This document shows, piece by piece, positions 10,187 to 22,700 of a stretch of DNA of 64,000 nucleotides. The DNA comes from Sarcocystis neurona (Eukaryota > Apicomplexa > Conoidasida > Eucoccidiorida > Sarcocystidae). The stretch covers positions 1,482,833 to 1,546,832 of the forward strand of contig KL647300.1 of NCBI GenBank assembly GCA_000727475.1, written 5' to 3'. Each line of letters begins with the position of its first letter. Position 1 is the first letter of the stretch. The notes under the pieces were generated by a model, which made no database searches, was not told the origin of the DNA, and saw nothing but the letters and a program-made list of their open reading frames with translations. A program made the position numbers and the translations under genes.

Positions 10187-13126
10187 CTACGTCTGAGCCT
10201 CCTCCCTACGCTGCTGCAGTGCTGCAGCGGCTGCCACTCCGCCCCCTTCGGATCTGCTGCAGCTGCTGCAACTCAAGCCTACACACCGGGTGTCGCTGCT
10301 GCCTCCCGCGTCTTGCCGCATATGCTACTGCTACCGTTGTGTATGCTGCTGCTCCTGCTGCGCATGCGGCTGCTGTTGCTTTTGTTCGTCAGTTGCTGCT
10401 GCACTTGCCGCTGATCCTGTGCTTGGCGCGTGTGGCTGCGCTTGCTGCCGCTGTTGCTGCTGTTACGAAGCGTCTAGAGGGTGCCATTGCCTCGGGTGCC
10501 CCGTGACAGGAGGGTCTAAAGTATTGGCTTCCCCATCGCCTAGCAGTCCTGTCTCAGAACTGCTGCTGCTGCTGCGGCTCAGAGTGTTGCTTCTGCTGCT
10601 CCAGAGCAGAGTGTCGTCCCTGGTGTTCCGACGCTGAGGCGCGCATCTATGCTGCTGACTCTCTGTTGTCGCTGCTGACTCTCTGTTGCTGACTCTCTGT
10701 AGCTGCTGCTGACCATGTTACAGCCACGACTTCTGCTGATGCTGCTGCTGTTTGTGAGGCTCTAACACTCTTGTTGCTGCCGAGGTTCCTGCTGCTGCTG
10801 CTGCGCATGCGTCTTTACAGCGCCCACTGCTGAGGCTGCTGCAGCGACCCCTGGTCAAAATGCTGCCGCCGCAGAGGATACCGCCGGCTCTGCCGCTGCT
10901 GTTTTAGGACTGCAGTGTGTCTGCTGCTGCTGCTGGTTCATCTTTCAGCGAGACAGAAGAACCAGCAACAAGAGCAGCAGGTGCACTCGAGCAGCAGAGG
11001 CAGCTAGCAGTCGCAGCAGCAGGAGGCGGAGCAGCACAAGCGCGAAGCGACAGCGTCAGCAAGAGGCAGCAGGGCGCGAGCAACGGCAGTAGTCAGCGGC
11101 AGAGCAGCAGTGTCTCAGCCGCGCAGACACAGAGGAAGACCCACAGCAGCAGTAGCAGGACGCAGCAGCAGGAGCTCCACCAAGAGCAGCAGCACGAGCG
11201 GTAGCAGGACTCGCACACACAGAAGACGCACACATCGGGAAGAGTAGCAGTTACAGAAGCAGCGGGTGTAGTAGTAGGTCTTGTAATAGTAGTGCCAGTA
11301 ATGCTAATAGTAGTAAAGGAGGAAGGAGTAGGTAAGTCTTAGAGGGGGAAGAGAGCTGAAGGACGGGGGGTGCCGGAAAAACGTTGCAGGGCAATTTGTA
11401 GCAAGACGAAGATTTAGCGAAGAGAAATCTTCGGGGAGAACGGCATTTCTCTTTCCATATACGTCTACGTGAGGGAGGTGTGTGTGTAAGTATATGTGTC
11501 TCCAGCTGCTGCAACGTTAGTCACGGGGCGAGAGAAGCACCTGGAAAGGACAGTAGCCACTGCAGCAACAGCAGGAACGGGGAGAAGTGGAGAAACGAGG
11601 GAAAAAGAGCTATTGAGCGGAAGACGGAGGGAGATTTACACAAGAGGAGTGGCTACGCGGAGACTGCGTAGCACCCGCTGGAGTTTTCTGCTGCTACGAG
11701 GCAGCAAAAAGGTGGGACGGGCAGGTGACACACGCGGAGAGAGAGCGTGCGCAGCAGTGGCAGCGGCAGAGCTCGTAACCTACGCAGCTGCTGCTGCAGC
11801 AGCCGTAGTGCGGAAAGTCACAGAGTAATAAGAGAGAGTGAGAGAGAGAGCAGGTGGATAAGGCAAACAAGGAACAGCAGTCAAGGAGCGGGACCGGAGC
11901 AGCACGAGCAGCAGCAGCAGCAGCAGCACCAGCAGCCACACGCCTGCAGCACACCGGCACGGGGAGACAGAGACGCCGTGGTGCTCCGCAGATCACTGCC
12001 GCCCGGCCGGACTTCGCAGCAGCAGCACCTGTGGCCGTAGAATAAGACCAAGCGCTGCAGCAGAAGCGGCACAAAAGGAGGAGAAGAGCAAGTAAAAAAG
12101 AAAAACGCGGTAGACATGGACGCGCTGCACATATACACACACACACAGAGACACACACCAGTATAAGCGGTGGCACACACAGGCGAAAAAAGTGGTGGGG
12201 TCGCGCCACATGCGCATGCGCAGCAGGAGCGCCAGCAGCAACAGCAGCAGCACGGCAGCGGAACCACAGACGCACTCTCGTGTCTAACTGCAGATAATAG
12301 AAAAGTTAGGAAGGACCTGTAGAGCGGTGCACGTCCTTTTTTCATAGAAGCGGCCGTTTTCACGTGACTGCTCAGGTGTCTCGTGTCGTCTGGGGTGTAC
12401 AGACACCGGAACACCTCCAGCAACAGCCCGACGTCGTTTATAGAGTGCTCGCCGGTGTTCGTGTGTGCGTCGCCTCCGTCCTCTTTCACCTGGGCCTGCA
12501 GACTGCACGCACGACGCCGAGAAAGTCTATCTTTTCTCTAGAGATGGCATCTGTGTGGGCTGCTTCCTCGTAACTTCGTCTCTCAGCTGCAGCCGGCACT
12601 TTGCTGCTGGCTTTGCTGATGCTCCTATGGATCTTGTCGGCGCACGGCTCTCCTGCTGGCCCTCTACGTCTCGCTGCCTTGCTGCCGACTGCGTCCAAGC
12701 TGCTGCTACGGTTGCCGTTACTGCCACTTCTGCTCGTTTCATCTTTGCTGCTGCTGCTGCTGGTCCACCTCCCACTGCTGCTGTCACGCGCAGGCTGTTG
12801 ACGCTCTTCCTGTGTAGCCGCTGCTGCTCCTGTTTTTGACGGGACCCTGTGCCGCATCTGGAGCTGCTAGAGCAGCTGCTACTGCTACGCTGCTTGTCGC
12901 ATCTGCCACCGCTCTGCTGCTGCCGCTGCTCCACCTGTGCCACTGCCGTTGTCGCTGCGCCGGGCTCCTACTGTTGTTGCTGCTTCTACACGCCAAGCTG
13001 GCACACAAGCGACGTGAGTCTTCAGCTGCTGTCGCTGCTGCTGCTCTCCCTTTCCGCGTGTGCCCCGCTGACTACGTTTCTGCGGAACTGAGCTGTCCTG
13101 CTGCTGCTGCTTCTCTCTCTGTGCAG
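10187..13126. promoter_or_regulatory. Spacer between divergent genes (ABCF and GSS); presumed shared promoter and 5' leader region
   Basis: The ABCF start codon (minus) and the GSS first recognised exon (plus) face away from each other across 2.9 kb, so both promoters should lie here or in upstream leader exons. The plus strand is CTG-rich at 10200-10930 and CAG-rich at about 10935-11215. From 11250 to 12560 the sequence is mixed, with CA runs near 12128-12170. It is CTG-rich again at about 12570-13120, ending in a pyrimidine tract and the acceptor TCTCTGTGCAG at 13116-13126. That acceptor suggests an intron upstream of the GSS start codon. Open frames here have no recognisable domain. No promoter motif was identified. 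Confidence 0.4.
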
Positions 13127-13139
13127 CGTAGCGCACAAA

Positions 13140-16100
13140 ATGCGGCAGTTGCTGCAGATGGCTGCTCCGCCAGGAGCAGGAGCAACAGCACGAGGGACAG
13201 AGAAACACGACAGCGACAACCTGCAAGCTCTGCGTGTCGCGTGTCTCCGCTGTCTCCTTCAATTGTACACAGACACAGCGGCAACGCAACAGACAGCGTG
13301 GACCCGACCAGCAGCAGCAGCAACTCCTGCTGCGGAACAGGCGACGTCTACGTCAGCAGCTGCAGCACGAACAGCTGCGTCAGGAGCAGGTGCAGCAGGG
13401 GCAGCTGCAGAACGTGTATCAGAAGAATCAGCAGCAGCAGGAAGAGATGTGGACGCGCTTGATGCGCTGTGGGTACCGGGACGTCCGTCTCTTCCCTCGT
13501 TAATGAAGACTGCATGCGTCTGGGCTGCGACCAATGGGCTGCTCACTGCAGCAGGCCGCGCGTCCCCGGCCCCCCCCACTAGCAACCATCTGCCGAGCCG
13601 TGCTCCTGCTGTTGCTTTGAGTCCTGCAGCAGCTGTACTCTGTCCTGACTCATCTGCAGCTGCTCTTGAAAGGCGAAATGCTTGGACACTGCCTCCTCCT
13701 CAGCCTGCCTGCGCTGCTGCTTCTGCTGCGGTGACCACGCCCAACCGAGCAGATGCAGCAGCGCCTGCTGCTGCTGGTTCTTTTTCTGACGTGACAGCTG
13801 TTTGTTCTGCGGCTGCGGCGGCTGCCCCTGCAGCAATGTCGCGCGCCGCTTCCTCTGCTGTTGCAGCACGTGAAGTTACAGAAGCAGCAGCAGCAGCAGC
13901 GAAAGGATCGTTCGCTCCGCAGGGCAGCGGCAGCAGCAGAGCAGAAATGGCCGACGTTGCAGCAGCAGAAATGCCCACACCGCTGCTGCAAATTGCACCT
14001 GTGACGCTGCTGCCGTCGCCCTTCCCGCAGCAGCTATTCGAGCAGGCGCAGCGGCTCACTCCTTTCTTCAGCCGACTCATAGACGTGCTCGTCTGCAGAC
14101 CGCGACTCCTGCTGGCGCTCCTCCGAGACACAGCAGAAGCAGACCCCACATTCTGTGGGAGACTCGCAGCTCTCTGCGAACGCGTGTATCTTCCTGCGGC
14201 CACGCGCAGCAGGAGCTGCTGCGTCCCCAGCAGCAGGAGCAGCAGCCGGCTCCACAGTCCCAGCGGCAGGACCAGCAGCGACACCACCGTGCCTCACACT
14301 TTGACGAGCAAACAGAACAGCAACAGCAGCAGAAGTATCCGTCGCATCCAGGAGGATATTCGACTGCATATTCTACGCGCTGACTATATGCTAGACGAAA
14401 ACCCGCTACCTACCGACATCGACTCCAGCCACGTCGACAGCGACAGCAGCAACAACAGCAGCAACAACGGGGACAGCAGTAGTCGCAACAGCAGCAGCAA
14501 CAGCAACAGCAGCAACAGCAACGGCAGCGGCACCAACAGCAGCGCCAGCAGGAACCGCAGCAGTCGGGACAGCAGCAGCAGTAGCAACAACAGCAGCAGC
14601 AGCAGGGACAGCGGCAGTGACAACCACGGCAGGCCAAAAAAGGGGACCGCCTCCGGCGCCGCAAGAGAAAGAAGCGGCGTGCAGGAAGGCAACAGCAGCA
14701 GTAGCGGCACCTTGCGAATGGTGCTAGAGAAGGATAGCGCTGCAGCAACAGGCGAGGCAGGGCGACGTGGTCAACACACCGGGAGCGAGAGCTGCAGAGG
14801 AGGCAGCAAACAGAAGCTGCTGCTTAGACAAGTGGAAATCAACACCATCTCTGTTTCTTTTGTAGGACTGGCGGAGAAAACGTCGGAGCTGCATCGCTTG
14901 CTGCTGCTGCAGGCGCTGCCGCCGCTGCTGCTGCCTGGACTGCCCGCTGCCGCTTCACAGTCTGCTGCTGCTGCTGCGACGTTCCCGGCTCCCCCCAGAG
15001 GACCGGGACAGACGCTCGCGCCGCAGCAAGAGCGTTTGCTTCAGCAGCAGGGTCCGCTGCGTCTGCTGCTGCAGCAGCATGTGGAGGAGCGGGAGCGCCT
15101 GCAGCAACTGCTGAAGGTGGTCTGTCCCGAGAACTTGCCTCTCAGGGGAGTGGCTGCAGCCATTGCGGGTGCCTGTCAGCTGTACGTACACCGCCGCGAC
15201 GCTCGACTAGAGCAGCAGCGGTTGCGGCAGCGACGAGCTGGAGAGCAGCGACAGGAAAAGAGGCAGCAGCAGGTCTTGGTGAATGTCGGGAAGGAGCAGC
15301 AGCAGCAGGCGGAGGAGGGGCGAAGGCGTCAGTCCCAGCAGCAGAGATACCCCACAAGGGCACAGCTGCAGCAGCAAGTGAGTCAACAACAGCAGCCAGC
15401 GGCAACGCAGCAGCAGCCCGAGGCAGCACGGGAGCACCAGCAGCAGCGAAGGCAGGAGGAACAGCAGCAGGCAAGTGTCACGCACCCGCCGGTTTGCGTC
15501 TTGATGTTGGTGCAGGAGGAGGAAAGTAACGCGGTAGATCAGCAGCTAATTGAGCTGCAGCTGCTGCAGCAGCACGGCATTCCTGTAGTACGTCTCTCTC
15601 CTCGTCAGCTGCTGCTGCTGTGGGATCGGGGACAGCTTCTGCTGCTACCTCACGAAGATGACTCAGCCGCTGTTACAGCCCCGGAAGAAGCATCGCGGGT
15701 AACTTCACCAGCAGCAGTAGAAGCAGAAACAGAAGGCGTCGCATCTCCCGCTGCAGCAGCACTTGAAAACCCAGTGGCGGTAGCAGCAGCGGAAGGAAAA
15801 AGTGCGGGCCCTGCAGCACAAAGCAAGGAGCCAGTTAGCCAATCAGACGCGGCGACAGCAGCTGAAGAAGAAACACCAGAAGAAGAAGCAGGAAAACAGC
15901 AGCAGCAGCAACAACAAACGAGAGATTCTCTGTGGACAACATACTGCGAGCCACGCCCTCTAGTAGCCAAAGCCGGGAGACTCGTTCTCTGCAGAGCTGC
16001 TCCTGCTGCGGAGCCTTCTCGGAGCAGCAGCAGCAACAATGATGGCAGCACCACTAGTAGCCGCGGCGGAATAAACAGCGGCACGGGTAGAACCAGCAGC

Positions 16101-16974
16101 AGTAGTCCGGTGGACGCAGGCAGCTGGACACAACAAGGAGCTGCTGCAGTGAGAGAGATTGCTGTGATATACTTTCGATCCCTATACACGCCAGACCACT
16201 TCGTCCTTGGCAGCAATCAAGCAGCAGCAGCTCCCGCAGCAGCAGGACGTGTTGCAGCAGGAGCTGCAGTCTCCACTGCAACAGGAATAGTACCAGCTGA
16301 GAGCGAGGGAAGAGCAGCTGAGGCCGCACCGGCAGCAGCAGAAGCATCCGCGGGAGGACATGCAGCAGAAGACGATGAAAGAGTGTGGAGTCTGCGGGAG
16401 TTGTTAGAATGTAGCGACGCTGTCAAAGTTCCCACAGCACTTGCGCAGCTAGCCGGCACAAAGAAAATTCAGCAGCTAGTGAGCGAACTCCCGGGGGAAA
16501 TGCTTCACTTTTGCGCTGCCGAGCTGGCCGGCTGCAGCGACGCCAGCGGCGAAGCAGCAGCAGCGGCAGCGGGAGGAGAGAGAAGAGGAAGTGCAGCAGC
16601 GGCGGGATGGGATTCAGCAGAAGAAGCGGCAGCAGCAGAACGAAAACCGTACGAAGGAACGGCACCAACACCAATGCGTGGCGGTGCTGCTGCAGCACTA
16701 GCAGCAGCACCAGCAGCAGCAGGAAGTGCAGCAGCAGGGACAGCAGCTGGAGGAAGAGCAGCGGCAGTCCCTCCGGCAGGCCGAAGAGAAACAGAAGGAA
16801 ACGGAGGAAAAGAAGAAGATGCTGCTGCTGTTGCTGCTTCCTCCCCTTCCGTGTGGCTCCTCGGCGCTCTCGTGCCTGAGAGGCAAATTAGACAAGAAAT
16901 GCAGAAGGTCTTCCAGCTGCAAGTAGACCCTGCAGAGGGTCTGCAGTGTTCGCGTCGCTCGCTTGCTGCTGGCG
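13140..16974 (+). CDS. GSS: GSS exon 1 (N-terminal and substrate-binding parts)
   Basis: Residues 1-1278. An Ala-rich leader contains SLMKTACVWAATNGLL (about 13490-13540), which matches the first helix of eukaryotic GSS. The first ATP-domain segment follows. Then comes a Ser/Asn tract (14420-14700), the VEINTIS strand (14833), a Gln-rich helix insert, the substrate-binding domain strands VCVLMLVQEEESNAVD (15490-15540) and GIPVVRLSPRQLLLLWDRG, REIAVIYFRSLYTPDHF (16155-16203), and LAGTKKIQQLVSELPG (about 16450-16497). Donor GGCG|GTAAGG is at 16974/16975, phase 1. Confidence 0.88.
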
Positions 16975-19753
16975 GTAAGGCTCGGCTGCAGGGCATCTCG
17001 AGCCGCAGCAGGCAGCACCCAGTCGACTCGTTGAGCTGTCCACCGATACTGCTGCTGTAGCTCTGTTTTCCCGGTGGACGTGACCCGCCCATGTGGCTGT
17101 ATAGGGCCAGCCGTACGAAGGGATGCTTGCTGGCACATATACACCTATAGAGCTGCCTACCTCTCTCTGTCTTCCTCTCTCTTTCTCTGTGTGTATACAC
17201 ATGTATATGTAAGTGCATGCGTGACCACTTGCTGGGTGATGGTATTCTTGCAGCGAATGCTCTGCCCTTCACAGTGACTTCTCGCCCAACGCAGTGCTTT
17301 GTAGAGAAGGCGCCTCTCTACGCCGCCTCCAAGCATATATATATATATATGTGCGCATGTATAGGGAGATATATATATGTACATACGCGTAGATACTTAC
17401 ATGTAGACAGACGTGTATTTAGACAGGACTACGTGTGTGCACCCGTTTCGTACTGTGTAGCGTTTCGAAGTCTAGCTTGAGGCCCAGAGATTTATACATG
17501 TAGATATACATATCTGTGTGCGTATGTATATAGATATACTACCTGTCTATCTATCTACCCGTCTGTCTACAAATATGTATATTTTATGTGTATATATATA
17601 AAGAGAGGGAGAGTGCAGCCGTGGTGAAGTTGTGAGAAGAGAACGTCGATGTGCGGAGGAGGCGTGAAGAAGCGTCGAAGTGAGTCGGATTTCTGCGTAG
17701 AAGTTGGACCGGCTGATTGCTGTGCTGCTGCTGCATCTCGTGTGAGCGCAATGATGTCTCCATAGCCTTGCGGCCCCCGACCGGTGCATGCACAGACTTC
17801 AGTTTTTCGCACACAGATACACGGATCATATATATATATCAGGCTATTCACATGTGTATATGTATGTGTTTAGGTCATTATTCTCTCTCACACCCCCTCC
17901 CCAGTGTACTCATATTTATATATATGCGGTATACATCTACGTATGAAGGGGGGAACGCATGCAGTCTGTGCTTCCACATACATGTGTGCGTACGTGTGGT
18001 TACCGGCCACGAACAAGTCTACGTAATTTGGTTTTCTGTCGACGATTATCTGGACGAATGTCGTCGCGTACGCTTATTCTCCTGTTCCTGTTTCCATGTC
18101 GAAAAGGAAGCACAGCAGCAGTCACAGCGGGGCACGACAACTATTCTGTGTGTGTGCTGGAGTGGCCTGTTGTGAGGTGCTGCTGCAGAGGGGACGGAGG
18201 CCAGCGCAAGCAGCAGCTGCGGAGGGAGAGGCAGCGAAGCAGCACGAGCAGCAGCGGAGACAGCCGGCCAAGCGCTGCAGCGACGCACGCGCGAGGTGGT
18301 GGAAGCAGCCGCGCGGCAGCCCGAGGCGTACCTCCTGAAGCCGCAACGGGAAGGCGGAGGTAACAACGTCCACGGCGCTGCGCTTGCGAGCATGCTGCAG
18401 CAGCATCTCGCTGCGCTGCGCGGTTTGGAGAGCAGCCGCGGTGGCAGCAGAGACAGCAGCAGCAACGGCAGCAGCAGTCACAGCAGCAGCAGCATTCACG
18501 GCAGCAGCAGCAGCTGCCTCGAGAGCAGCACACACAGCAACAAGAGCTTGAACGGCTTTGTGCTGATGAAGAAGATGCAGCCACCTGTGTTGCCTGCAGT
18601 GCTGCTGCGTCCGGCTGCTGCTGCGGTTCCTGCCGCGCCTTCAGAAGGTGACTGCTGCTCGTGCGCACCCTTCCGGACAGCAGCAGCCACGGACAACAGC
18701 AGCACGAGCACAAGCGAAAGCGACACACACCGCGACGGCGCCAACGGCACTCAAGGAAGGAGAAGCAGCATCAGCACGAGCAGCAGCACCAGCACCAGCA
18801 CCAGCAGCAGCGCCCCCAGCAGCAGCAACAGCAGCAGCAGCAGCGGCAGCTGCAGCTCCAGCTGCTGCAGCAGGTGCAGTGGCAGGAGCACAGGGTCTGC
18901 GTCGCTGGTGCGTGGAGTGCTTAGCAGCACTGTCAGCGAGCTTGGTATGTTTGGCGTGTTGCTGGCGGGGCCGTCTTTGATGAGCAGCGGCCACAGTCCA
19001 GACAGAAGCCGCAGCGATGGCAGAGCTTCCAACAGCAAGGCGACGTGCAGCAGGCCGAACAGCAAGAAGAACACCAGCAGCAGCACCAGCAAGAGTGGCC
19101 ACGTGCAGAACGCCTCGGAAGGCAGCAGCGACGGGTGCTTCTACTACGGTGACGGGCCGGGGCTGGGAGAGCGAGGCGACGTCGACGCATTCAGGAAGGC
19201 TCCGCAAGAGGCAGCGGCCCATGGGCTGCGTAGTCAGGCGGCAGCAGCTGGAGCAGACTGCAACAAGACGCCAGGCAAGGAGAGGAAACCGCAGCTTCTC
19301 GCCGCAAGAGAGAGAGAAAAAGGCGACCAAGCGAAGCTGCTGAAGGGGGATGAGGTGGTGAATGCCTGCGTGGGATGGGTACTGCGATCGAAGAGCGACA
19401 GAAGTGTTGAAGGCGGAGTAATTGCTGGCGTTGGTTATCTCGACTCTCCTCTCCTTATTCCTCTGCAAGACGCCGCGGAGCACCGGCAGCAGGATCAAGA
19501 GCAGCAGCAGGAGCCAGAGCAGCAGCAGGAGCCAAAGCAGCACCAGGAGCAAGACCAGCAGCAGCAGACGAAGGAGCAGAGGCAGCAGCAACGGGGACTT
19601 GAAGATCAGCAGCAGGCACAGCTCAGTCAGCAACAAGCCAAGCGACAAAGACAGCACGGAGCTGATGATTACAGCAGCAGAAGAGAAGAAGATTTTCTCT
19701 TCGACTGTCTGGGAAGACTTGCGACTTCCCTTCACAATCTCCTTCCTCAGTAA
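13140..19753 (+). CDS. GSS: Glutathione synthetase (eukaryotic type), two exons, hugely expanded
   Basis: Joins gamma-glutamylcysteine and glycine with ATP to make glutathione, the main cytosolic thiol buffer. Model: 13140-16974 joined to 18189-19753, 5,400 nt, 1,799 residues; human GSS has 474. Core motifs appear in family order: VTLLPSPFPQQLFEQAQ near residue 288, LRADYMLDEN near 415, VEINTISVSF near 566 (Mg/substrate Glu and Asn), LAGTKKIQ near 1105, LKPQREGGGNN near 1327 (ATP-grasp Lys and Glu, glycine-rich loop), SELGMFGV near 1527, and GWVLRSK plus EGGVIAGVGYLDSP near 1675-1700 (Arg and Lys of the A-loop). No known active-site residue I checked is missing. Inserts rich in Gln, Ser, Asn and Ala lie between motifs. 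The ATG at 13140 is the first in the exon that begins at the acceptor ending at 13126; an upstream coding exon cannot be excluded. Confidence 0.93.
16975..18188 (+). other. GSS intron 1 (1.2 kb)
   Basis: The donor is GTAAGG and the acceptor is GAGGTGCTGCTGCAG ending at 18188. The codon split G|AG gives Glu. The intron holds TA-rich microsatellite at about 17330-17600 and 17830-17945 and a short CTG array near 17720. I see nothing else. Confidence 0.8.
18189..19753 (+). CDS. GSS: GSS exon 2 (ATP-grasp C-terminal part)
   Basis: Residues 1279-1799. LKPQREGGGNN (about 18333-18365) is the glycine-rich ATP loop. FVLMKKMQPP (18559-18588) matches the conserved (Y/F)ILMEKI strand. SELGMFGV (about 18935) follows a Ser/His-rich insert. 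GWVLRSK and EGGVIAGVGYLDSP (about 19375-19450) close the fold. A roughly 100-residue Gln-rich tail then runs to the stop at 19751-19753; the human enzyme ends almost at the equivalent of YLD, so this tail is an extension. Confidence 0.9.
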
Positions 19754-22700
19754 TCATCTAAGTACAGCGACGCTAACTCTACAGACAACGCACGCGCATG
19801 CAAGCATATATTCTAATACGTCAATGCCTATACGTATACGCATTTACGTACAGACGTGCATGTGTCTACCTACGCATACATACATGTGGATATACTTATT
19901 TGTATGTTGGTGTATATGTACAGATTCTACGTGTTTGTCTGCAAAGGTGCAGGGGCGCACGTTGTTTGCGGGCAGTCTTTTGCACATCATAGGGTGTACG
20001 TACACCGGAAGACTGCGCTGAAAAAGCGGGTGGGGTGGAGTGCGCACCAAGACATTTTCGCGCGTGATGTGCGACTTGCCGCTGCAGTCCCACTTTCTCC
20101 TCTGCGTCACCTGTTCCTCCCGGGGCCGTGTCTTTTCTTCGATTCCACGTAGTTCTCTGTCCCGCGAGTGCAGAGAGATAAGAGCGGGTCTCCGTTTTTG
20201 TGTGTCTCCAGGTGCAGACACTTTAGCAGGCTTCTGCTTCTGAACTTTTGTTGCAGGACACCAGTCTCCCTTGCAGTTATTTTGCGATCTTTCCTAGTGC
20301 TTTTTTGCCGGTCCCTTTTCTGTCGAACGTCTTGCCTCACCATCGCCTGAGTTCCTCAACGGAAGCAACTTTCGCTTGACAGCCACTCTGGTAGAAAGAG
20401 GTGTTCTCCCTTGCTGCTGCAGCCGTCTCGGGTCCACTAGGAAGTGTAGGAGACGCGCGAAGCAGCTGCGGACCTCCTTCTGTGACGAGGCAGACCTTTA
20501 CCTGCCTCATCCCGAAGACGCGCGCTGCTGCAGCAGGGGCCACACCTCGGACGGGGCCGACTTCTCCGTCATGCGTCCCCTTCCTCCCCGCAGTTATGCA
20601 GCCGGCAGCTCTGTGTGCTGCTGCGTCGAGGACCGCGTCAGTGAGGAAAGTAGGATAACGCTTGCGTCGTGCGCCTCGAGGGGCTCTTCACTTGCTGCTT
20701 TCGTTGTTCTTTGGCTCCTTTCTCAGTCTTCTTCTCGGCAGGGCAGACTCGCTCTCGCTGGACTGCTGTTTGTCTCGGAAACTTTGTCTTCCGCGAGTAC
20801 TGATGATTTTCTGCATGTGCGACCCCGCCAGAGAGAGAGACTCCGTGTTTTGGTGCGCCTGCCCTATCTGCGCGAGGAGGACTGGCGACTTCTCTGCAGT
20901 CTCAGACTTGTCTGCGGTTTTCTCCTCGCCGCTGCACTGGTTTCTTGTTTTCCCGGTGTATGATCGGGACGTCAAGCGCGCGGAGCTTCGAACGTAAAAC
21001 AAATATCACTTCGTCTACACGCCAGGATCACGCGGCGGTTAACTGCAGTGTGAGTGCTTCCCTCTGCATGTGCTCCCGGGGTCGGGAATTTCCTTGCCGT
21101 CGTGTATGGAGCAGAGAAACCTAAGCAGTGCCCGAAGATACCTTCTGTAGCGTCTGTTGCTTTCACTAGCCCGCGTGGTCTGGGCACGCGTACGGCCTTC
21201 CACGTCTCATTCTTCGAGCAGTTGTCCACCTGCGTCTCTCCTGCACCTGCGACAGTATGCCGCTTTGAATTACGTAGTTTTACTAGATTCGGCAGCTCTG
21301 CTTCCCAGGTAGCATGTCGTCGTTCTTTGCACGTCCGCTCTCTTGCCCAGAGTAAAAGTGTTTCGTATCTACGGAAAGATACATCCCACACGAATATATA
21401 TATATATATATATATATGTGTACGTCTGCGTGTGGGTACCTGTGTATATCTACATATGTGTGTACGTACACGCATACACGTCGGTGGGCGTCCCAAGCAT
21501 TCTGGATAGTAGAAACAGTTTCTTCGCTGTTCTTCTTTACGAAGATTTGATTATATCTGTGCCGTAGAAAATTTCGAATTCTTCCATGCACCAAGCAAAG
21601 ACGTCGTCGGCGCGCATACACTGTTGTGCAACTATACATATATATAGAGAGAGAAAGGGAGACAGAGTGAGAGAGAAGAGTTTTATACATGTGGATATTC
21701 ACGTATTTGCAACTTGTATCTCGTGTACATTTCCCCATTCTATGTACGATATCCGACTCCCTACGTATATAGTTCTACACACATATATGCATATATCTCG
21801 CGCGTGCACACCACAAATGTGTTTAAATATCGGCAGTTACACGTTACCGGTAATTATTCGTACTGGCCTCTTGCTGCCTAGCTCGGAAGGAATGGGTCGT
21901 GTTTTTCCCCAAGAAAGTCGGAGTGCTCGCGGCACACGTGCACCAACGTAGGGGCGCACGCATGACTCTAGTATAGTGCGTAACGGCGAGACTGCTGATT
22001 AATATGGTGCGTGCACCCTGGGACTGCAGCGTCATGGAAAAAAAAGGTGCCTCAGCTGGGCATACCGTCCTCAAGGAAACATCAGTGCGCCAGGCGTGCG
22101 CCTGCAAAGAGACGTATGTAGCCAGAGCAGTAAGTCCTGGACGTATGATGCGGTACTCATATACCATGCAGGAAATGCTGGAACAGGAACAAGAGGCATC
22201 ACCCAACGACTCACACATACGTCAACCTCCAGCGCGTTGAGTCGGGCGCGTTTTGCTGCGTTATGGCGCTGTTACTGCAACAATGCCGGTGTGACGGACG
22301 CAGCAAGGATGTGCAGCAGAGACTGACGCAAACCACGCTTTTCCGCACACAGAGACACAGGAGAGAAGAGAAAAACGTTCCCAGCACATACGCGTCAGGC
22401 GTTAGAGTGCCTCCAGGATCGAAGAAGAGCTGCGCATGCAGTCGTGCTCAAAAACTTCGTCAGGCATTCCGCGCGCAGTGCCACCGGCACGGCAGCGTTA
22501 AGAAAAGCTTGAGCCTCGTATTGGCTCCCGTGCACACGCGGCGGTGCATGCAGAGCTGCCTTCAGCCTCCGCGCCACCGCAGAAAAGCCGTCGGCATCAG
22601 GGGCGCGGAACACGTGCAGGGGCCCCCGGCGAGCTGGCTACCCGACTTTACCGCTTGCCACAGCTGTACCTGCAGCACGCTTTCACGGCTTGACAAAGAG

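Noticed and set aside
10917..11204. 95-codon Ser/Gln-rich plus-strand frame
   Set aside because: Only repeat-derived composition and no conserved motif. At most it is part of a leader exon, so it is not listed as a gene.
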